Source: Streptomonospora nanhaiensis (lineage in GTDB: Bacteria; Actinomycetota; Actinomycetes; Streptosporangiales; Streptosporangiaceae). Taken from it: DNA of 64,000 nt. Position numbers and translations under genes: made by a program. Numbering within the stretch: position 1 is the stretch's first letter; each line of letters begins with the position of its first letter. Shown one piece after another: positions 58,152 through 64,000 of the stretch. The notes beneath the pieces were generated by a model, which did no database searches, was not told the origin of the DNA, and saw nothing but the letters and a program-made list of their open reading frames with translations. The DNA is taken from positions 4,154,001 through 4,218,000 of the forward strand of contig NZ_CP113264.1 in NCBI RefSeq assembly GCF_026642255.1, in the 5' to 3' direction.

Positions 58152-61100
58152 TGGCCGACGCGGCCGAGCCGGGGTCCGAGGACCTCCCGGAGCACGAGGG
58201 TGTCGCCATCGTCGGGATGGCCGGGCGCTTCCCGGGGGCAGCGGACCTGTCCGCGTTCTGGTCGAACCTGCGCGAGGGCGTGGAGTCGATCGGGCGACTG
58301 AGCGAGGAGGAGCTGGAGGCCGCCGGGGTGGACCCCGCGGTGTTCGGGCGCACCGACTACGTGCGGGCCGCGCCGCGCTTCGAGGGGATCGGCGAGTTCG
58401 ACGCGGAGTTCTTCGGCTACACCGCCCGCGAGGCGAAGATGATGGACCCGCAGCACCGGCTGTACCTGGAGACGTCCTGGCAGGCGCTGGAGGACGCGGG
58501 CTACGACGCGGCCCGCCACGACGGCCGGATCGGGGTCTTCGGGGGCGCCAGCACGACGGCCTACCTCGACAACCTCATGGGCAACCTGGAGCAGGGCGAG
58601 AGGATCAAGGGGGAGAACGTCGGCCTCGCCTTCGAGCTGGCCTTCCTCACCAGCCGGGTCTCCTACAAGCTGGGCCTGCGCGGCCCGAGCTTCCCCGTCC
58701 AGACCGCCTGCTCCAGTGCGCTGGTGGCGGTGCACACCGCGTGCCAGAGCCTGCTCAACTTCGAGTGCGACATGGCCCTGTCCGGCGCGGTCTCCTACAA
58801 GGTCCCCGAGAACACCGGCTACGTGCACCAGGAGGGGTCGTTCCTGTCCCCGGACGGGCACGTGCGCCCCTTCGACGCCGACGCCCGCGGCACGGTGTTC
58901 GGCTCCGGTGTGGGCGTGGTGGTGCTCAAACGGCTGGAGGACGCGCTCGCCGACCGCGACACGGTCCACGCCGTCATCCGCGGATCGGCGGTCAACAACG
59001 ACGGGGCGGTCAAGGCGAGCTTCACGGCGCCGACGGCGTCCGGCCAGGCGGAGGTGGTCACCGAGGCCCTGGCCGCGGCCGACGCCGATCCCGGGAGCAT
59101 CGGCTACGTGGAGGCGCACGGCAGCGGGACCCTGATCGGCGACTCGATCGAGGTGCAGGCGCTGGCGCGGGCGCTGGACACCGACCGCCGCATCGGCCTG
59201 GGCACGGTCAAGGGCAACGTCGGCCACCTGGACGCCGCCGCCGGCATCGCCGGGCTGCTCAAGACGACGCTCGCCCTGGAGCACGGGGAACTGCCGCCCA
59301 CGCTCAACCACCGCACGCCCAACCCCGACATCGACTTCGCCTCCACCCCCTTCCGGGTCATCACCGAGCTGACGCCCTGGCCCCGCGGCGAGCACCCCCG
59401 GCGGGCGGGCGTCAGCGCGTTCGGCTTCGGCGGCACCAACGCCCACCTCGTCCTCGAGGAGGCGCCCCCGGAGGAGCCCGGGGAACCGGCCGGCGCGGCC
59501 CCGCGCGGTACCGCGCTGCTGACCCTGTCGGCGCGCACCCCCGAGGCTCTGGAGGACCTCACCGACCGCATGGCCGCCCACCTGCGCCGACATGATCCCG
59601 ACCTCACCGACGCCGGGTACACCCTCGCGGTCGGACGCCGCGAGTTCCCCCACCGGCGCACCGTCACCGGCCCCGACACCGGTGCTATCGCCACCGCCCT
59701 GGAGACACGCGACCCGGCCCACACCCACACGGCCCACACCGCACACGGGAGCACCCCGCTGGTCTTCCTGTTCAGCGGCCAGGGGTCCCAGCACCCGCGC
59801 ATGGCCCACGGCCTCTACCGGGAGGAGCCGCACTTCCGCGCCACCGTCGACGAGTGCGCCCGGATCCTGCACCCCCTGCTCGACGCCGACATCCGCGACC
59901 TCCTCCTCACCACCCCCGACCCCGCACAGCTGGACCGGACCCGCTGGACCCAGCCCGCCCTGTTCGTCCTGGAGTACGCCCTGGCCCGGCTCTGGCTCCA
60001 CTGGGGCGCCGCCCCCACCGGCATGCTCGGCCACAGCCTCGGCGAATGGACCGCCGCCACCCTCGCCGGGGTCTTCACCCTGCCCGACGCCCTGCGCCTG
60101 GTCGCCCTGCGCGGACGCCTCATGCAGGACCAGGCCCCCGGAGCCATGCTCAACACCATGGCCGACCGGGACGAGGTGGAGAAGGCCCTGGGCCCCGGGC
60201 TCTCCCTCGCCGCGCACAACGGTCCCCGGGACTGCGTGGTCTCCGGCCCGAGGGAGGCGCTCGACGCCTTCGCGCAGACCGCCCGCGAACACGGGTGGCC
60301 CACCCAGCCCCTGACGACCTCCCACGCCTTCCACTCCGAGCTCATGGCCCCGATGGTCGAGGAGTTCACCGCGGCCGTGGCCGCCGCCGAACGGCGCCCC
60401 CCGGCCCTGCCCTTCGTCTCCAACCTCACCGGCGACTGGATCACCCCCGAACAGGCCCAGGACCCCCGCTACTGGGGACGGCACATCCTGGCCACCGTCG
60501 AGTTCGCCGCCGGGGTCCTCACCGCAGCCGCCTCACCCCACACCACCCTGCTCGAGGTCGGCCCCGGCCAGACCCTGCGCAGCCTCGCCCGGCGCGTCCT
60601 GAACGGGCACGAGCACCCGGCGACGACCCTGAACAGCCTGCCCCACAAGCGCGACCCCCGCACCGCCGTCCAGACCCTGCACCAGACCCTCGGACAGCTC
60701 TGGCTCCACGGCACCACACCCGACTGGGACGCCTACCACGCCGACCGCAACCCCCGCCGCATCCCCCTGCCCACCCACCCCTTCCACCGCAGGAAGCACT
60801 GGCTCGAGAAAGCGGAGCCCCAGGCGGCCGAGGTGCGGGGCAGCGGCCCGCACCCGCTGCTCGACCGGGAGCTGCTGCGCTCGATGGGGCAGTCGGTCTT
60901 CGCCACCGAGTTCGCCACGGAGCGGCACTGGGTGCTGTCCGAGCACATGATGTCCGGCGAGGCGATCGTCCCGGGCACCACCTACCTGGAGATGGCCCGC
61001 GCGGCGGCCACCCTCCACCTGGGACGCCCCGTCACGCGGATCCGGGACGTGACGTTCCTCGTCCCACTGCTCGTCCAGGAGAATGCCCCCCGCACGGTCC

Positions 61101-63568
61101 ACACCACCGTCCGGGAGACCGGACAGGACGAGGCCGAGTTCACCGTCGCCAGCCTCTCCCCGCACGGCGGGCACTGGACCGAGCACGTCCGCGGGACCGT
61201 CGGTGTCCGCGCGCTCGACGCACCGCCCGTCCAGGACACGGCCGCGCTGCACGAGCTGTGCTCCCTGGAGACCGTGGACGTCGGCGCCCGCCAGGACGGG
61301 CACCGGGTCATGGAGTTCGGCGAACGGTGGACGGGCAGCCTGCGCACCGTGCGGGTCGGCGTCCGCGCCGCCCTGGGCCGCCTCGACATGCCCGAGCGGT
61401 ACCGGCCGGAGTGCGGGGACCACGCCCTGCACCCCGCACTGCTCGACCTGGCCACGGGTTTCAGCGGGCTCGCCCTGCGGGACGGGGCCGGGCAGCAGGA
61501 CGGCCCGGACCCGGCCGCGGACTTCTTCCTCCCCGTCGGCTACGACGAGCTGCTCGTCCACGCGCCCGTCCCCGCCACCGGCCTGAGCCTGGTCCGCACG
61601 CGCCCGGAGGCCGACAACGCCGAGGTCCGCAGGGCCGACGTCCTGATCTGCGACGACGACGGAACCACCTGCGTGGAGATCCGCGGCTTCACCGCCAAGC
61701 GCGTGGCCGACCCCCGGCGGACCGTCGCACGGCTGCGCCCGCACACGCGCCACCACGCGCTGCGCTGGCGGCGCGCGACCGAAGCCCTGGAGCCCCGCGA
61801 CGCACCGGGTTCGGTCCTGGTCGTCTCCGAGCGCGCGGGCCGGGGCAGCGCCCTGGCCGCGGAACTGCGCTCCCGGGGCGTGCACGTGTCCGAGGCGGAG
61901 CTCACCGGCGCCCGGAGCGCCCCGGGCGGCGGCGTCCACGGAGTCGAACCGACCCCCGACGGGTTCGACAGGCTGCTGGACGCCCTCCGGGAGAGGCCGC
62001 CGGAGGAGGTCGTGCACGTGGCCGCCCCGGCGGACGGCCCCTGCGACGGCCCCGCGGAGCTCGCGGACCGCCTCGACCACGGCGTGCACAGCATCTTCCA
62101 CCTGGTGCGCCGCCTGTGGGAGCGCGGCGGCGTCCCCGGCCGGTTCAGCGTCGTGGCGCCCCGCGTGGCCAGGGTGACCGGCCGGGAGGAGGCCACCGCC
62201 CCCGTGCACGCGACCCTCTTCGGCCTGGCGAAGGTCATCGGCATGGAGAGCGAGGGGACCGAGGTCCTGTGCGTCGACACCGACGGGGACACCGGCCCCG
62301 GGCCCGTCTGCGACCTCCTGCTCGCCCGGCGCACCCCCACCGTCGTCGCCCTGCGCGCGGGAGTGCGCCACGTCGCCGAACTCGTCCCGGTCGACCTGCG
62401 CGACACCCCTGCGCAGGACCCCCTCCCCGAGAACGGGGTCCACGTCATCACCGGCGGCCTGGGCGGCCTGGGCCTGGCCACCGCGCGCCACCTGAGCCGT
62501 ACCGTGCCCGGGGTGCGCCTGGCCCTGGTCAACCGCACCGGGCTCCCCCCGCGCGAGGAGTGGGACGGCGTCCCGGCCGACGACACCCGGCTCCTGGACC
62601 GGATCCGGGCCGTGCGCGAGCTGGAGGAGCACGGGGCCCGGGTCCGCAGCTACAGCGGCGACGTCGCCGACCCGGAGCGGATGGCCGAGATCGTGCGGCT
62701 CGTCCGGCAGGAGCAGGGGCCGATCTCCTGCGTGCTGCACGCCGCGGGGATCGCGGGCGACGGCTTCCTCTTCCGCAAGGACGAGCGGACCTTCCGGCGC
62801 ACCCTGGCCCCCAAGGTGCTCGGCGCCGCGGTGCTCGACCTGGTCACCCGGGACGACCCGCCCGCGTGCATGGTGCTCTTCGGATCGACGGTGTCGGTCT
62901 TCGGAGCCGCCGGGCAGTCCGACTACACGGCCGCCAACAGCTACCTCGGCCACTTCGCCGAGGAGCGCGCCGCGCGGGGCCTGCGCACGGTCACGGTCGA
63001 CTGGAGCGACTGGAGCGAGACCGGGATGGCCTTCGACCACGGGGTCGAGGAGGACCGGGGCTTCTTCCGGTCCCTGACCACCGCCGACGCGCTGAGCAGC
63101 TTCGAGGAGGTCATGGCCCACGCCCGCGGCAACGTCATCGTGGGCGAGGTCAACTACGCGCGCCTGGGCGGGCCCGGCGCGGGGGGCCTGGACGAGCTGC
63201 TGCGGCGCGCGCCCTTCGTGCTCTCCCCGCCCGTGCGGACCGCCCTGGCCGCGGCGCGCGGCGCCGCCCGCCGGGAGGGGGCGCCGCAGGCCCCCGCCGC
63301 GGGCGCCACCCTGTTCGGCAGGCAGGACGGCGCCTACACCGACACCGAACGGGCCCTCGGCGACATCTGGGCGCGCGAGCTCGACCTGACCGACGTCAAC
63401 GTCCACGACAGCTCCTTCGCCCTGGGCGTCGACTCGCTGTCCGCGCTGCGGATCGCCCAGAGCATCCAGAAGTCCCTCGACGTCAGGGTGTCGATGGTCG
63501 ACCTGTTCCGCTTCACCACGGTCGCGGACCTGGCCGCCCACCTCGACGGCGAGGACGACCAGGACTGA
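58151..63568 (+). CDS. Type I PKS module KS-AT-DH-KR-ACP (third extension)
   Basis: 1805 residues. KS with QTACSSAL (Cys187). AT with GHSLGEW (Ser629) and SHAFHS, malonyl-type. DH about 895-1165 with HMMSGEAIVP (His932; HxxxGxxxxP intact) and HPALLDLATGF, where the usual Gln/His after Asp is missing. KR with ITGGLGGLG near 1433 and DYTAANSYL. ACP with LGVDSLSA (Ser1761). It should introduce a trans or cis double bond if DH is active. Last PKS before the dehydrogenase; the chain must then pass to the NRPS encoded on the other strand or to proteins beyond the window. Confidence 0.94.
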   Translation: MADAAEPGSEDLPEHEGVAIVGMAGRFPGAADLSAFWSNLREGVESIGRLSEEELEAAGVDPAVFGRTDYVRAAPRFEGIGEFDAEFFGYTAREAKMMDPQHRLYLETSWQALEDAGYDAARHDGRIGVFGGASTTAYLDNLMGNLEQGERIKGENVGLAFELAFLTSRVSYKLGLRGPSFPVQTACSSALVAVHTACQSLLNFECDMALSGAVSYKVPENTGYVHQEGSFLSPDGHVRPFDADARGTVFGSGVGVVVLKRLEDALADRDTVHAVIRGSAVNNDGAVKASFTAPTASGQAEVVTEALAAADADPGSIGYVEAHGSGTLIGDSIEVQALARALDTDRRIGLGTVKGNVGHLDAAAGIAGLLKTTLALEHGELPPTLNHRTPNPDIDFASTPFRVITELTPWPRGEHPRRAGVSAFGFGGTNAHLVLEEAPPEEPGEPAGAAPRGTALLTLSARTPEALEDLTDRMAAHLRRHDPDLTDAGYTLAVGRREFPHRRTVTGPDTGAIATALETRDPAHTHTAHTAHGSTPLVFLFSGQGSQHPRMAHGLYREEPHFRATVDECARILHPLLDADIRDLLLTTPDPAQLDRTRWTQPALFVLEYALARLWLHWGAAPTGMLGHSLGEWTAATLAGVFTLPDALRLVALRGRLMQDQAPGAMLNTMADRDEVEKALGPGLSLAAHNGPRDCVVSGPREALDAFAQTAREHGWPTQPLTTSHAFHSELMAPMVEEFTAAVAAAERRPPALPFVSNLTGDWITPEQAQDPRYWGRHILATVEFAAGVLTAAASPHTTLLEVGPGQTLRSLARRVLNGHEHPATTLNSLPHKRDPRTAVQTLHQTLGQLWLHGTTPDWDAYHADRNPRRIPLPTHPFHRRKHWLEKAEPQAAEVRGSGPHPLLDRELLRSMGQSVFATEFATERHWVLSEHMMSGEAIVPGTTYLEMARAAATLHLGRPVTRIRDVTFLVPLLVQENAPRTVHTTVRETGQDEAEFTVASLSPHGGHWTEHVRGTVGVRALDAPPVQDTAALHELCSLETVDVGARQDGHRVMEFGERWTGSLRTVRVGVRAALGRLDMPERYRPECGDHALHPALLDLATGFSGLALRDGAGQQDGPDPAADFFLPVGYDELLVHAPVPATGLSLVRTRPEADNAEVRRADVLICDDDGTTCVEIRGFTAKRVADPRRTVARLRPHTRHHALRWRRATEALEPRDAPGSVLVVSERAGRGSALAAELRSRGVHVSEAELTGARSAPGGGVHGVEPTPDGFDRLLDALRERPPEEVVHVAAPADGPCDGPAELADRLDHGVHSIFHLVRRLWERGGVPGRFSVVAPRVARVTGREEATAPVHATLFGLAKVIGMESEGTEVLCVDTDGDTGPGPVCDLLLARRTPTVVALRAGVRHVAELVPVDLRDTPAQDPLPENGVHVITGGLGGLGLATARHLSRTVPGVRLALVNRTGLPPREEWDGVPADDTRLLDRIRAVRELEEHGARVRSYSGDVADPERMAEIVRLVRQEQGPISCVLHAAGIAGDGFLFRKDERTFRRTLAPKVLGAAVLDLVTRDDPPACMVLFGSTVSVFGAAGQSDYTAANSYLGHFAEERAARGLRTVTVDWSDWSETGMAFDHGVEEDRGFFRSLTTADALSSFEEVMAHARGNVIVGEVNYARLGGPGAGGLDELLRRAPFVLSPPVRTALAAARGAARREGAPQAPAAGATLFGRQDGAYTDTERALGDIWARELDLTDVNVHDSSFALGVDSLSALRIAQSIQKSLDVRVSMVDLFRFTTVADLAAHLDGEDDQD
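58200..60810 (+). repeat. Duplicated KS-AT segment, copy 2
   Basis: Partner of 53560-56160; see there. Suggests recent module duplication or gene conversion within the PKS. Confidence 0.8.
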
Positions 63569-63614
63569 ACCACATCCCTGCTCCCCCATCCCGAACCAGG
63601 AAAGGCGGTACCGC

Positions 63615-64000
63615 GTGAGTGTGCGCACCGTGGGCGTGATCGGCGCCGGCACCATCGGGCGCGGCGTGGCCCAGGCCTTCGCCGAGGCGTCGTTCGACGT
63701 GGTCCTCGTCGACGTCTCCCAGGCACAGATCGACAGCGCGATCAGCCAGATCGGGCGCGACCTGCTCGTCAACGGCATGCTGAGCGGCCGGACCCCGTCG
63801 GAGCCCCCCGAGGACGTGCTGGCACGCATCCGGACCGGCACCGGGCTCGCGCCGATGGCGGAGGCCGACTTCGTCGTGGAGAACGTGACGGAGGACTGGG
63901 ACGTCAAACGCGGGGTCTACGAGGAGATCGACTCCCTGTGCCGCCCCGGCGTGGTCTTCGGCGTCAACACCTCGGCCGTGCCCATCACCCGGGTGGGGTC
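63615..64000 (+). CDS. 3-hydroxyacyl-CoA dehydrogenase family protein (3' end beyond window)
   Basis: 128 residues visible. N-terminal Rossmann fold IGAGTIGRGVAQAFAEA near 9, a VLVDVS turn, and FVVENVTEDWDVKRGVYEEI, then NTSAVPIT, matching the NAD-binding domain of 3-hydroxybutyryl-CoA dehydrogenases. GTG at 63615 is preceded by AGGAAAGG. In PKS clusters such enzymes (FkbK, ZmaG types) help make methoxymalonyl-, hydroxymalonyl- or aminomalonyl-ACP extender units. Partner acyl-CoA dehydrogenase and carrier genes would be expected downstream. The role here is inferred from context. Confidence 0.85.
   Translation, partial: MSVRTVGVIGAGTIGRGVAQAFAEASFDVVLVDVSQAQIDSAISQIGRDLLVNGMLSGRTPSEPPEDVLARIRTGTGLAPMAEADFVVENVTEDWDVKRGVYEEIDSLCRPGVVFGVNTSAVPITRVG

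Noticed and set aside
54071..63568. A 3165-codon frame that appears to fuse two PKS proteins
   Set aside because: Only its second part (from ATG 58151) is real. The upstream part is an out-of-frame reading of the second PKS; the TGATG junction gives the true boundary.

Overview
This is very GC-rich DNA with dense, often overlapping genes. It carries actinobacterial natural-product genes, lipoprotein and ABC transport genes, and GTG starts, so the source is a high-GC actinomycete. The genus cannot be fixed from the sequence. The window holds two adjacent specialised-metabolite loci separated by a lower-GC strip with decayed genes. No rRNA, tRNA, CRISPR array or insertion sequence was recognised.

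Region 1 (1 to about 16.5 kb) is an aryl-capped thiazoline metallophore locus. A leftward NRPS (ArCP-Cy-A-PCP-Cy-A..., cut by the window edge) is divergent from a salicylate/2,3-dihydroxybenzoate-AMP ligase. Rightward genes follow for a small ferredoxin, a salicylate synthase and a methyltransferase. Facing them is a leftward, translationally coupled operon: an Opp/Dpp/Nik-type solute-binding lipoprotein, two permeases, a fused double ATPase and an isochorismate synthase. Three Fur-family boxes (5160-5178, 6982-7000, 16447-16465) lie in the three upstream control regions. The set resembles coelibactin-type loci and suggests a metal-repressed siderophore or zincophore with its own importer.

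Region 2 (about 16.5-18.2 kb) has no convincing intact gene. It contains a frameshifted SMI1/KNR4 (SUKH)-like remnant.

Region 3 (18.2-64 kb, running off the right edge) is an NRPS-PKS hybrid locus built around L-2,3-diaminopropionate (Dap). SbnA and SbnB would make Dap. A stand-alone adenylation domain, overlapping sbnB, has a pocket code fitting a diamino acid, and a free carrier protein could accept it. The locus also has a heterodimeric ABC exporter, a NodU/CmcH-type carbamoyltransferase, a type II thioesterase, a methyltransferase, a FabH-like protein with a Cys-His-Asp arrangement, and an MbtH protein. The assembly line has two divergent halves. Rightward: a loading A-PCP (aspartate-like code), KS-AT-KR-ACP, KS-AT-KR-ACP, KS-AT-DH-KR-ACP, then the start of a 3-hydroxyacyl-CoA dehydrogenase that may make an unusual extender unit. 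Leftward: a 4412-residue NRPS with four C-A-PCP modules and a terminal thioesterase. The three main control regions (20.8-21.3, 27.4-28.2 and 45.4-46.4 kb) are all divergent, and no pathway regulator or phosphopantetheinyl transferase is visible.
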